From the NCBI GenBank assembly GCA_045541495.1, contig JAZQJE010000058.1, positions 1 to 49,160 of the forward strand: 49,160 nucleotides of DNA, in the 5' to 3' direction. Under the pieces are notes generated by a model. The model saw only the letters and a list, made by a program, of their open reading frames with translations. It was not told the DNA's origin and made no database searches. Within the stretch, counting starts at the first letter, position 1. Each line of letters begins with the position of its first letter. Below are positions 33,347-42,805 of the stretch, piece by piece. A program made the translations under genes and the position numbers. Source of the stretch: RGIG3009 sp045541495 (lineage in GTDB: Bacteria > Bacillota > Clostridia > Oscillospirales > Acutalibacteraceae).

Positions 33347-36300
33347 TTATAATTCGAACAAGTTTATTTGACTGGTGGCGGGCAAGGATTCCAGCACACC
33401 CAGTTCCCGCATGGATTCGATCACCGCTTTGGATACGCCAGAACGGTTTTGTAGATCATCACAGGAAATGTATTCCCCGTCGGCTTTGGCGTTCATCAGC
33501 GATTCCGCCGCCGCCGTACCCAACCCGCGAATGGACGTAAACGGCAAGCGGATCTTGCCATCTTCCATGAGGAATTTATAGGAATGGGATTTGTACAAAT
33601 GTACCGGCAAAAATTCCACGCCTCGTTGCATGGCTTCGTAGATCACATGCAAGGTTTCCGCCTGTGACAGTTCTTTGGCGGTGGCTTCGTTTTTATCTTT
33701 GGCGCGAATAGCATCCATCAACCGTTTGACTTCCGCTTTTCCCCGTTGTACCGGTTCAGCGTCAAAGTCTTCACCGCGGCCGGTGAAATAGGCGGCGTAA
33801 TATTCGGCGGGACGATACACTTTATACCATGCCACCCGCAGCGCCGCAATACAGTAGGCCGCCGCGTGGGCTTTGGGAAACATGTATTTGATCTTCATAC
33901 AGGAGTCCACATACCACGAGGGAACGTTGTTCTCTTTCATGGCGGCAAAATGCTCGTCGGTGAGCAGTTTGGTAGCTTTGCCTTTACGCACGATCTCCAT
34001 GATCTTAAAGGCCATTTTGGGTTCCAGGCCTTTGTGCATCAGATACGTCATAATATTGTCACGGGTCCCGATCACATCGGAAATGGTACAGGTACCCGCT
34101 TTAATGAGTTCTTGGGCATTGCCCAACCACACATCGGTGCCGTGAGACAGACCGGAGATCTGCAACAAATCGGCAAATTTGGTGGGACGGCAATCCAAGA
34201 GCATCTGCCGTACAAACCCCGTACCCATTTCCGGAATGGACAGCGTGCCTGTTTCACAATCGATTTCTTCGGCGGTAACACCCAATGATTCAGGCGAAGT
34301 AAACAGTTTATACACCGCGGGATCGGACATAGGTACATCCATTACACTGATGCCCGTGTATTCCTCCAGATATTTATAGATGGTGGGAATTACGTGACCC
34401 AGGTTATCCAGTTTCAAAATGGTATCGTGAATGGAATGAAAGTCGAAGTGGGTGGTGATGATATCGGAATTGGCATCGTCGGCGGGATGTTGGGCGGGGC
34501 AGAAGTCTTCAATGACGTATTCGTCCGGCACGACCACCATGCCGCCGGGATGTTGACCCGTGGTGCGTTTGATACCAGTACACCCTTTCGCCAACCGCTC
34601 GATCTCTGCATTGTTCAGCGCAAAACCCCGTTCTTCGGCATATTTTTTTACAAAACCGTAGGCGGTCTTTTCTGCCACGGTGGAGATGGTACCGGCTTTG
34701 AATACGTGATCGCTACCGAACAATTCTTCCGTATAACGGTGAGCACGAGATTGGTATTCGCTGGCAAAGTTTAGGTCGATATCGGGGGTCTTATCCCCGT
34801 CAAACCCCAAGAACGTTTCAAAGGGGATTTCATGACCGTCCCGACCCAGCGGTTTACCGCAAACGGGACAGTTTTTATCGGGCAAATCAAAGCCCGATCC
34901 CACCGTACCGTCGGTAATAAATTCGGAATATTTACAGTTGGCACAAATATAGTGAGGTTGCAGCGGGTTTACCTCGGAAATGCCCGCCATGTTGGCCACA
35001 AAGGAAGAACCCACCGAACCACGGGATCCCACCAAATAGCCGTTTTCCACGGAGTTCTTCACCAGTTTTTGGGCAATCATATACAACACGGCAAACCCGT
35101 TTTTAATGATCGAATTCAGTTCTTTTTCCAACCGTTTCGCCACGATTTCGGGGACGGGGTCACCGTATAATTCTTTGGCGCGATCCCAGGTGATCTTGGT
35201 GAGTTCCTCCTCGGACCCTGCGATATGAGGCGGGTAGTTGCCTTTGGGGATGGGACGGATCTCCTCTACCATGTCGGCAATACGGTTGGGATTGGTAACC
35301 ACCAGTTCGTAGGCTTTTTCCGGCGGGAAATAGTCGAATTCTTTGAGCATTTCCTCGGTAGTACGCAGATACAAGGGGGCTTGCATATCCGCATCCCCAT
35401 ATCCTTGACCCGCCTGCAAAATACGACGATACACTTCGTCTTCGGGGTCCATAAAATGGACGTCGCCCGTCGCGCAAACGGGAATATCCAGTTCTTCGCC
35501 CAAACGGACGATGGTGCGGTTAAAGTTCCGCAAGGTTTCCTCATCGGGTGCCATAGGCGGTTCCATGGATCCGTCCTTGTTTTTGGTGGGACGGAGCATA
35601 AACGCATTGTTGCCCAAGGGTTGAATCTCCAAAAAGTCATGTTGGCGGGCAATGGTGCACAACTCGTCCCACGGACGGTTTTCCATGACCGCTTCAAACA
35701 GTTCACCCGCTTCGCAGGCACTGCCGACAATAAGGCCTTCCCGCAACTCCGCCAATTTTTCCTTGGTAATGCGGGGACGTTTGTGATAATTCTTCAAGTG
35801 GCTGAACGAGATCAGTTTATATAGATTTTTAAGGCCAACGTTGTTCTTGGCCAACAAGATCAGGTGGTACAGGCGTTTCTTACCTGCGCTTTCAGCGGTT
35901 TCGGAACGTTGCATGTAGGCTTCCACGCCGTATAAGACCTTAATGGGTTTCCCCGCTTTGGCCATATCCGCCGCTGTGTTCATGGCTTCGGGAAACGCTT
36001 GCGCCACACCGTGGTCGGTAATGGCAATGGCGGGATGTCCCCACGCTGCTGCCCGTTTGATGAGGGCTTTGGCGTCGGATACCGCATCCATGGCAGACAT
36101 TTTGGTGTGCAGGTGCAGTTCCACGCGTTTTATATCGGCGGTATCTTGTTTTTGATATTTGCTGACCAAGGCGATGGATTTGGGCGATAATACTTCACAC
36201 TTGGCATATTGATCAAATTCATATAAGCCGGAGATCAGCACGCAAGAACCGTCTTTCAGAAATTCCAGTGCTTCCAATTTGGCTTTGTCACGGCGAACAT

Positions 36301-37162
36301 CTGTCCACACGATCACCATGATGGAATTGGTACGATCACTGATGTAGAATGTATGACGAATACGCGTGCCGTCGCGGAACGAACGCGTTTCATAGCCGAA
36401 TACTTCGCCCCATACCGTGACCATACCTTCCCGCAGATTTTTAAGAGGAATCGGCATGTCCCGTGTGACCGAACCGAATAGTGGACGGGCCGTTTCCAAA
36501 TACACGGGCAATCCGTCGGCAGGCGGAGCGGTAGGATCAGCGGGCGCGGCGGGTTTTATCGCTGAGGGCACCGCTTTTTTCGCCACTTTTTCTTTGGCCT
36601 GCTCGGCCAGTTTAACAGCGGTCTCCGCCGCATCGCGATCGGCTTCTTCCATGAGTCGACGATATTGTTCATCGGACTCTGAAACACCCTCTTCCCCTTG
36701 AAAACGCACTTGTATACGGCAACCAAAACAATCTTGAATCAGTTGATGGAACAACTTGTCCGTGCCGGTGGTTTCGATCACGTTGCGAGTACCGTGTTTC
36801 AGTTCCACCAACCAACCGTCTTCGTCAGCGGTGCATACCGCATCGTTAAAGGTACCGTTGACCACGGTGGAACGGCGTTTCAAAAGCGCTACCAACGTAG
36901 GAAAACAGTCGGTAGATAACAAGTCGGCAGGATAGCGGGGCAACAATTCCGCGCTGTGCAATTGTAATCCCTCAACCAATGCCTGCTCCAACGCACCGAT
37001 ATCTTCATAGGGCACAAATTTCTCGAAGGATACCTGTGCTTTCAGGCGCAGATCGGCTTTGCAAACTTCGATATGTTCAACGGTAACGTGTGAAAAGCGT
37101 TCTAACAATGTTTTATCGGCTATGTAAGGCGCAAAGACCGCGCCGATCGTCGCGTGACTCAT
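33347..37162 (-). CDS. polC: DNA polymerase III alpha subunit, PolC type, lacking the exonuclease domain
   Basis: Replicative polymerase, 1271 residues against about 1430-1460 for usual PolC. Order: N-terminal domain (about 1-160), charged/Ala-Pro linker (about 165-215), OB fold (about 235-340), PHP domain (from 346, HLHTKMSAMD), then the catalytic core with a four-Cys zinc site (Cys740, 743, 765, 768), SRGSVGSS (713-720), PDIDLNF (793-799) and a helix-hairpin-helix end (GLGTAAAESLM). The PHP domain passes from LYGVEAY (410-416) to YHLILLAKN (432-440) in about 15 residues, where PolC normally carries a 3'-5' exonuclease of about 170 residues. No DVETTG, HNASFD or HRA..D motif occurs anywhere. 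The ATG overlaps the ispG stop. Confidence 0.96.
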   Translation of the reverse strand: MSHATIGAVFAPYIADKTLLERFSHVTVEHIEVCKADLRLKAQVSFEKFVPYEDIGALEQALVEGLQLHSAELLPRYPADLLSTDCFPTLVALLKRRSTVVNGTFNDAVCTADEDGWLVELKHGTRNVIETTGTDKLFHQLIQDCFGCRIQVRFQGEEGVSESDEQYRRLMEEADRDAAETAVKLAEQAKEKVAKKAVPSAIKPAAPADPTAPPADGLPVYLETARPLFGSVTRDMPIPLKNLREGMVTVWGEVFGYETRSFRDGTRIRHTFYISDRTNSIMVIVWTDVRRDKAKLEALEFLKDGSCVLISGLYEFDQYAKCEVLSPKSIALVSKYQKQDTADIKRVELHLHTKMSAMDAVSDAKALIKRAAAWGHPAIAITDHGVAQAFPEAMNTAADMAKAGKPIKVLYGVEAYMQRSETAESAGKKRLYHLILLAKNNVGLKNLYKLISFSHLKNYHKRPRITKEKLAELREGLIVGSACEAGELFEAVMENRPWDELCTIARQHDFLEIQPLGNNAFMLRPTKNKDGSMEPPMAPDEETLRNFNRTIVRLGEELDIPVCATGDVHFMDPEDEVYRRILQAGQGYGDADMQAPLYLRTTEEMLKEFDYFPPEKAYELVVTNPNRIADMVEEIRPIPKGNYPPHIAGSEEELTKITWDRAKELYGDPVPEIVAKRLEKELNSIIKNGFAVLYMIAQKLVKNSVENGYLVGSRGSVGSSFVANMAGISEVNPLQPHYICANCKYSEFITDGTVGSGFDLPDKNCPVCGKPLGRDGHEIPFETFLGFDGDKTPDIDLNFASEYQSRAHRYTEELFGSDHVFKAGTISTVAEKTAYGFVKKYAEERGFALNNAEIERLAKGCTGIKRTTGQHPGGMVVVPDEYVIEDFCPAQHPADDANSDIITTHFDFHSIHDTILKLDNLGHVIPTIYKYLEEYTGISVMDVPMSDPAVYKLFTSPESLGVTAEEIDCETGTLSIPEMGTGFVRQMLLDCRPTKFADLLQISGLSHGTDVWLGNAQELIKAGTCTISDVIGTRDNIMTYLMHKGLEPKMAFKIMEIVRKGKATKLLTDEHFAAMKENNVPSWYVDSCMKIKYMFPKAHAAAYCIAALRVAWYKVYRPAEYYAAYFTGRGEDFDAEPVQRGKAEVKRLMDAIRAKDKNEATAKELSQAETLHVIYEAMQRGVEFLPVHLYKSHSYKFLMEDGKIRLPFTSIRGLGTAAAESLMNAKADGEYISCDDLQNRSGVSKAVIESMRELGVLESLPATSQINLFEL

Positions 37163-38208
37163 AACAATTCCAATTCCTTTATCAGTTCTTCAACCGCATC
37201 CGCCTCGGGAACGGTGCGCAATACTTGTCCTTTTTTAAAGATGGCCACCTTGCCGTCGCCGCCGGCAATGCCGATATCCGCTTCTCTGGCTTCACCGGGA
37301 CCATTGACAATACACCCCATCACCGCCACCGTAACGGGTTTTTGAATGGCGTGCACCCGTTCTTCCACTTGATTGGCAATACCGATCAAGTCGATCTTTG
37401 TGCGGCCGCAAGTGGGACAGGATACCAGCGAAACACCGGTGTGATCCAGTCCCAATCCCTTTAAAATATTCTTGCCCACAGCCACTTCGCGGATAGGGTC
37501 GGCAGTGAGTGATACCCGAATGGTATCGCCGATCCCTTGCAACAACAATGCGCCGATACCCATAGCGGATTTGATCATGCCCATCCGTTCAGTCCCCGCT
37601 TCGGTAACACCCAAATGCAAGGGATACTCGCAAGCGGCAGCGGTCAATTCATAAGCCCGCACCATGGTGGGGACGTGGGACGATTTGATGGAGATGACAA
37701 TATCGTCAAAATCGAATTTGGTCAACAACGAGACGTGATACAGCGCGCTGTCCCGCATGGCTTCCGCAGTGGGGTGACCGTATTTTTTGAGAATTTCCTT
37801 TTCCAACGAGCCGGAATTAACGCCGATACGAATGGGAATGTGCTTTTCTCGACAAGCAACGGCAACCGCCCGTACCCGCTCATCGTCACCGATGTTGCCG
37901 GGGTTAATGCGGATCTTATCGATACCCGCCGCTACACAATCTAGTGCCAGTCGATAGTCAAAATGGATATCCGCCACCAGCGGAATGTCCACCGCATTTT
38001 TAACGGCATCCACCAGCCGCACGGCCCGGGCATCGGGGACGGCGATCCGCAAGATATCACAACCTGCGTCCCGCAACGCCTGCGCTTGCCGCACCGTTCC
38101 TTCCACATCGGTGGCAGGAACATTGCCCATAGATTGTACCGTGATGGGGGCAGTACCGCCAATGGGGACTCCGCCTACCCAAACCGTTTTACAAGCGCGA
38201 CGTTGCAT
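37159..38208 (-). CDS. ispG: 4-hydroxy-3-methylbut-2-enyl diphosphate synthase IspG
   Basis: Penultimate step of the MEP isoprenoid pathway, an iron-sulphur enzyme of 349 residues. It starts with VWVGGVPIGGTAPITVQSM, has the TIM-barrel blocks ADIHFDYRLAL and KIRINPGNIG, and carries the cluster cysteines in SCPTCGRT and GCIVNGPGEA. It overlaps polC by four bases and follows rseP and dxr, keeping two MEP-pathway genes together with the lipid-carrier gene uppS. Confidence 0.96.
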   Translation of the reverse strand: MQRRACKTVWVGGVPIGGTAPITVQSMGNVPATDVEGTVRQAQALRDAGCDILRIAVPDARAVRLVDAVKNAVDIPLVADIHFDYRLALDCVAAGIDKIRINPGNIGDDERVRAVAVACREKHIPIRIGVNSGSLEKEILKKYGHPTAEAMRDSALYHVSLLTKFDFDDIVISIKSSHVPTMVRAYELTAAACEYPLHLGVTEAGTERMGMIKSAMGIGALLLQGIGDTIRVSLTADPIREVAVGKNILKGLGLDHTGVSLVSCPTCGRTKIDLIGIANQVEERVHAIQKPVTVAVMGCIVNGPGEAREADIGIAGGDGKVAIFKKGQVLRTVPEADAVEELIKELELL

Positions 38209-38219
38209 GACGTTTCACC

Positions 38220-39395
38220 TCAAGCAAATAATTTAAACACATCGCTGAACGATACCACGACGATCAGCAATAACAATAAGACTAACCCAATGGCGTGGAC
38301 CCAACCTTCGTATTTAGCGGGGACGGGTTTACGGGCGATGCCTTCCCAAAAAAGGAACAATAAACGACCACCGTCCAAAGCGGGAAACGGAAGCAAGTTA
38401 AAGATTCCCACATTGACGGTCAACATGGTAATAAGCATCAACACATTGGCAAGTCCGTCCTGCCAATAATCTTGTTGCACGGCATTTTCCACCACATCAC
38501 CGATGATATCTACCGTACCGATGGGACCAGACAACTCATTGAGACCGTAACGCCCTGTCAACAGATTGCCCAAACTGCGCCACACCATCACCGCCACACT
38601 GCACTCGGCCTTTGCCGCCTGAACAATGGTAGAGCCGATGGTTTGGGGGATGGCATTGACTTTAAAATCATAAATAAGCAGATAACTGCCGTTTTCCTGT
38701 TGCCGCCGTTCAAATTGTACGGCGGGAAGGACCTGCGTTGTTGCCTTACCGTCTATCATGCGGCGAACGGTCATCTCAAAAATACCGTCGTCGGTATCCT
38801 GTAACAACGAGGAGATATCCATAACGGAAAACACCTGTTTCCCGTCGATTTTCAAAAGGGTGTCCCCTTCCCGCAATCCGCTTTGATAACTGACCGCGGT
38901 TTCGGGCAAAATCGAAACGGTGGTGCCCGCATAATAGGTATTGCCGTTTTCCGACGGCAACGTACAGATCCCAAAATAACCAAGCAACAGCACAAAGCCC
39001 AACAACAAGTTCATGGCGGCACCTGCCACCACGATTAACGCCCGCCGCCAAACTTTTTTGTTGCCGAACGCACGGGGATTGTCGGTGACGGTCGTTTCTC
39101 TTGCGGAGATCTCACCGCCGCCTGCCTCATCTTCCCCTTCCATGGCACAATAGCCGCCTACGGGAAACAGGCGCAAGGTGTATTTGGTTTCTTTTTTCCC
39201 AAATTGGAACAGTTTGGGACCCATACCCATGGAAAATTCGTTCACTTGCACATTCATCAGTTTGGCAACGATGAAATGGCCCCATTCGTGAATGATCACA
39301 ATGATGCCAAATACCAGCAACGCCGCCGCAATACGTAATACAAAAAAGAGGATATCAGAAATGGTAATCACCTCATTTAATACTGGCCCGTTCAT
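38220..39395 (-). CDS. rseP: RIP metalloprotease RseP (site-2 protease)
   Basis: Membrane zinc protease, 391 residues, that cleaves anti-sigma factors or signal-peptide remnants within the membrane. It has HEWGH in the first membrane helix, a PDZ domain (about 165-255, including YQSGLREGDTLLKIDGKQV), and the second zinc motif NLLPFPALDGGRL. The start is ambiguous: ATG at 39395 overlaps dxr by 23 bases and has no ribosome site, and GTG at 39371 directly follows the dxr stop. Confidence 0.93.
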   Translation of the reverse strand: MNGPVLNEVITISDILFFVLRIAAALLVFGIIVIIHEWGHFIVAKLMNVQVNEFSMGMGPKLFQFGKKETKYTLRLFPVGGYCAMEGEDEAGGGEISARETTVTDNPRAFGNKKVWRRALIVVAGAAMNLLLGFVLLLGYFGICTLPSENGNTYYAGTTVSILPETAVSYQSGLREGDTLLKIDGKQVFSVMDISSLLQDTDDGIFEMTVRRMIDGKATTQVLPAVQFERRQQENGSYLLIYDFKVNAIPQTIGSTIVQAAKAECSVAVMVWRSLGNLLTGRYGLNELSGPIGTVDIIGDVVENAVQQDYWQDGLANVLMLITMLTVNVGIFNLLPFPALDGGRLLFLFWEGIARKPVPAKYEGWVHAIGLVLLLLLIVVVSFSDVFKLFA

Positions 39396-40551
39396 GGGTC
39401 AAACGGCGGCATTCTTCGTCCACCGCCAAAATATCCTGTTCGGTCGAAACCGTCGGTAACCGTTCTTCCAAGATCGCGGCGATCAATTCACCGATACGGG
39501 GGAACGAGATCGCCCCTTGCCGAAACAATTCGTTAGCCACTTCGTTGGCGGCGTTAACGGCCGCGGGATAGGCGCCGCCTTTTCGCAAAGCCTGTCGACA
39601 AAGATCCATGCAGGGGAACGCTTCGTTATCCGGCGCAAAAAAGGAAAGATTACCCACATCGGTCAAACGAAGCCGTTTGACCGGTGACACCACACGGTCC
39701 GGCCATGTGAGCGCATATTGGATGGGAATACGCATATCCGGCACACCCAATTGCGCCAATACCGAATAATCATTAAACTCGACGAGAGAATGGATGATGC
39801 TCTCTCGATGCACCACAATATCTATATTCTCCTCATCCACATCAAATAACCAGCGCGCTTCAATCAATTCTAACCCTTTGTTCATCATGGTAGCGGAATC
39901 AATGGTGATCTTTTGCCCCATGCTCCAATTGGGATGGCGCAAGGCATCCGCAGGGGTGACCGACGCCAATTGCGCAGCGGTCTTGCCGAAAAACGGGCCA
40001 CCCGAAGCGGTGAGGATCACACGACGCAGACCGAGGGAATCGGAAGAAGAGGGCGGCGTCCACATTCCCGCCGCCGTGCCTTGTAAGCACTGAAAAATGG
40101 CGGAATGCTCACTGTCGACAGGCAGTAAACGTGCGCTGTGCTTGCGGGCGGTGGTCATCACCAGTTCGCCGCCCGCCACCAGTGTTTCCTTGTTTGCCAG
40201 CGCCACATCGTGACCCGCGCGTAAGGCGGTCAAGGTGGGAAGCAACCCCACCATGCCCACCACCGAGTTGAGGACGATATCCGCTTCGGGCAACGCCGTC
40301 AACTCACAAAGACCGTCCATCCCTGACAACACGGTTACATCCAGATCCCGTACACGAAGACGAAGGTCGTTTGCGGCGGTTTCGTCAAATAACGCGGCAA
40401 AAGATGGACGAAATTCCCGAATTTGCTGTTCCAGCAACGACACATTGCTGTACGCCGCCAACGCCAACACCGGATAATTCAATTTTTGCGCCACATCCAG
40501 TGCTTGCGTACCGATGGAGCCGGTAGAACCGAGAATAACCAGTCGTTTCAC
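39373..40551 (-). CDS. dxr: 1-deoxy-D-xylulose 5-phosphate reductoisomerase
   Basis: NADPH-dependent second step of the MEP pathway, 392 residues. NADPH-binding GSTGSIGTQALD at the start, NKETLVAGGELV, the metal and substrate residues in PVDSEHSAIFQCL, and SGGPF followed by NWSMGQKITIDSATMMNKG are all present. It lies between cdsA and rseP as in most Firmicutes. Confidence 0.97.
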   Translation of the reverse strand: MKRLVILGSTGSIGTQALDVAQKLNYPVLALAAYSNVSLLEQQIREFRPSFAALFDETAANDLRLRVRDLDVTVLSGMDGLCELTALPEADIVLNSVVGMVGLLPTLTALRAGHDVALANKETLVAGGELVMTTARKHSARLLPVDSEHSAIFQCLQGTAAGMWTPPSSSDSLGLRRVILTASGGPFFGKTAAQLASVTPADALRHPNWSMGQKITIDSATMMNKGLELIEARWLFDVDEENIDIVVHRESIIHSLVEFNDYSVLAQLGVPDMRIPIQYALTWPDRVVSPVKRLRLTDVGNLSFFAPDNEAFPCMDLCRQALRKGGAYPAAVNAANEVANELFRQGAISFPRIGELIAAILEERLPTVSTEQDILAVDEECRRLTHERASIK

Positions 40552-40584
40552 GACACACTCTCCTTTATGTTGGATCCTGTCACA

Positions 40585-41406
40585 CTAGCCGATAACAATC
40601 GGCAAATAACGGGCGGTAAAAAACACCAGCGGGAAAACCAATAACAAACTGTCAAATCGATCCATCATGCCGCCGTGACCGGGGAACATATGGCCGAAAT
40701 CTTTCACACCGTAGTGACGCTTGACCACCGAGGCAAACAAGTCTCCGATGACCGACAGAGCGGCACCGATCAATGACAAAATCAGCACCGTCCAATAGGA
40801 TACCGCTCCCGCATCACGCAGAAAACACGTTTGGTAGATAAAAGCAGTTAATAAACTGAACAACACCGAGCAAGCGATACCGCCTACCAGACCTTCCACC
40901 GTTTTTTTGGGAGAAATCTCGGGACACAATTTGTGTTTACCGAAAAACGTACCCACGAAATAGGCGCCGCTGTCGGCTAACCAGGCGATGACCAGCGCCA
41001 ACATCACATAGAACAACCCGTGTTCATCCATGATTCGCAAATAGGACATACAGGAGATCGACACGCTCACCACCACGGTGAGAAAAAACGATGTCCCCAC
41101 GGTTTGGGGTGTTAACGTTTTATGATGACAGACCACGGTCATGATCGTCGCGATCAGATAGGCACAACAAACAACGACCATAAAAACATCGGGTAAACGG
41201 GTGAAAAAAGGTACCGAAACGGCAAACAATAAAGAACACACCGTGGCACCGCGATAAGGTGTCATGCCCGTTACCGATAAATTTTCATACACCGCAATAG
41301 CGCTGATCAGCGCCGTAGCCACCGTTAACACCATGGCCCACGGCAAAAATAAAACCGTCAACAACAATACGGAAGCAATCGCCGCCGTAATAATGCGTGT
41401 TTTCAT
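40585..41406 (-). CDS. cdsA: phosphatidate cytidylyltransferase
   Basis: Makes CDP-diacylglycerol for phospholipid synthesis, 273 residues, with about seven membrane helices. The signature is near the C-terminus: GDLFASVVKRHYGVKDFGHM and PGHGGMMDRFDSL, with the catalytic aspartates. The open frame extends upstream into uppS, but the ATG at 41406 gives a hydrophobic start typical of the family. The ribosome site (AAAGG) is weak and distant. Confidence 0.95.
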   Translation of the reverse strand: MKTRIITAAIASVLLLTVLFLPWAMVLTVATALISAIAVYENLSVTGMTPYRGATVCSLLFAVSVPFFTRLPDVFMVVVCCAYLIATIMTVVCHHKTLTPQTVGTSFFLTVVVSVSISCMSYLRIMDEHGLFYVMLALVIAWLADSGAYFVGTFFGKHKLCPEISPKKTVEGLVGGIACSVLFSLLTAFIYQTCFLRDAGAVSYWTVLILSLIGAALSVIGDLFASVVKRHYGVKDFGHMFPGHGGMMDRFDSLLLVFPLVFFTARYLPIVIG

Positions 41407-41422
41407 ATCGTTACACAGCCTT

Positions 41423-42160
41423 TCACAGTCCTCCGAAACGACGATGCCGTTTCCCGTATTCTTCCAACGCCTTATCCAGATCGGCGGTAGTAAAATCCGG
41501 CCACAAGATGTCCTCGAACACATATTCCGCATAGGCGCATTGCCAGATGAGGAAATTGGACAAGCGATATTCGCCGCTGGGGCGCAGAATCATATCCACT
41601 TGAGGTTGACCGGCGGTATATAAGTGATCTTCAATACAGGCTTCATCGATGGCCTCAGGCGTTATCGTTCCCGCTTGTACGTCGCGGACGATTTGTCGCA
41701 TGGCTGTTACCAATTCCGCGCGGCCGCCGTAGTTGATGGCTAAATTAAGTACCATACCCGTCTTATGGGCAGTAGATTCTTCCGCTTCCGCCATCAATTG
41801 CCGGATATCTTCCGACAAAGCGGTGCGATCACCGATAAAGCGGGTGCGGATGTTTTCCCGCTGAAAATCCGCCAAGGATTCTTTTAAATATTGCCGCAAT
41901 AGATCCATAATGGCGTCCACTTCCGCCTGAGGGCGTTTCCAGTTTTCAGTGGAAAAGGTATAGAACGTAACGGTGCTGATCCCCCGTTTTTCGCAATGCT
42001 TGGCAATGGTGCGAAACACCTTGGCACCTGCCGCGTGACCCGCGGTACGGGGCAATCCCCGCTTTTTGGCCCAACGGCCATTGCCGTCCATAATGATTCC
42101 CAAGTGAGCGGGGATCGGCAACGCCTCAGCGGGGGCTTTTTCTTTTTGAAACAACGCCAT
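41423..42160 (-). CDS. uppS: isoprenyl (undecaprenyl) diphosphate synthase
   Basis: cis-Prenyltransferase, 245 residues, making the C55 lipid carrier for peptidoglycan. It has LGIIMDGNGRWAKKRGLPR with the catalytic Asp, TFYTFSTENWKRP, a DLxIRTSGE-like block (DMILRPSGEYRLSNFLIWQ) and the EYVFEDILWPDF end. In place of the usual RTSGE there is RPSGE. GGAGG precedes the ATG at 42160. Confidence 0.96.
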   Translation of the reverse strand: MALFQKEKAPAEALPIPAHLGIIMDGNGRWAKKRGLPRTAGHAAGAKVFRTIAKHCEKRGISTVTFYTFSTENWKRPQAEVDAIMDLLRQYLKESLADFQRENIRTRFIGDRTALSEDIRQLMAEAEESTAHKTGMVLNLAINYGGRAELVTAMRQIVRDVQAGTITPEAIDEACIEDHLYTAGQPQVDMILRPSGEYRLSNFLIWQCAYAEYVFEDILWPDFTTADLDKALEEYGKRHRRFGGL

Positions 42161-42180
42161 GGTCGTCCTCCATCTTTGAA

Positions 42181-42214
42181 CATGACCGGTCAGAGAAGTT
42201 CTCCGCCGGTCATG
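42181..42214 (-). other. intergenic hairpin between frr and uppS
   Basis: CATGACCGG pairs with CCGGTCATG (9 bp), with an inner GAGAA/TTCTC stem separated by small bulges. No T-run follows on the minus strand, so it is not a standard terminator. Confidence 0.5.
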
Positions 42215-42226
42215 AGCAGTTGTATA

Positions 42227-42781
42227 TTAGATCTCCATGATCTCTTTTTCTTTTTTCGCAGCGATCTCATCAATCTCTTTGCAGAACTTATCTGTCATGT
42301 CTTGTACTTTCTTTTCCGCGTTCTTTTGATCGTCCTCGGTAATCTCGGACTTTTTCTTCATATCTTTCAGTTTCTCCAACGCATCACGGCGAATAGAGCG
42401 AATGGCAACTTTGGATTCCTCCCCGTATTTGAAAACGCCTTTTACCAATTCTTTGCGGCGTTCTTCCGTGAGGGGCGGGAAATTGAGACGCAACGAACTG
42501 CCGTCGTTTTGAGGATTGAGCCCCAGATCGGACGTTAAGATCGCTTTTTCAATGTCGCGCAGGGTGGATTTGTCCCACGGAGCGATCAGGATGGTGCGGG
42601 GTTCGGGCACCGACACCGCCGCTACTTGATTGACAGGGGTGGGAACGCCGTAATAATCCACCTGAATGCGATCCAATACCGCAGGATTGGCGCGGCCGGC
42701 GCGAATGGCGCTGTATTCGTTCAGCAACGCATTGATGGTCTTGTTCATTTTCTCATTGGCTGTATCAAAAATTGTTTGCAT
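42227..42781 (-). CDS. frr: ribosome recycling factor
   Basis: Releases ribosomes after termination with EF-G, 184 residues, full length. RAGRANPAVLDRIQVDYYG, APWDKSTLRDIEKAI, LNFPPLTEERRKEL and the long three-helix bundle with charged coiled coil towards the C-terminus are typical. AAGGAGG precedes the ATG at 42781. Confidence 0.97.
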   Translation of the reverse strand: MQTIFDTANEKMNKTINALLNEYSAIRAGRANPAVLDRIQVDYYGVPTPVNQVAAVSVPEPRTILIAPWDKSTLRDIEKAILTSDLGLNPQNDGSSLRLNFPPLTEERRKELVKGVFKYGEESKVAIRSIRRDALEKLKDMKKKSEITEDDQKNAEKKVQDMTDKFCKEIDEIAAKKEKEIMEI

Positions 42782-42805
42782 TTGTTTTCCTCCTTAATGG
42801 CGGCT

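Noticed and set aside
35225..35824. Plus-strand open frame of 199 codons opposite polC
   Set aside because: Antisense shadow with no start signal and no recognisable protein.
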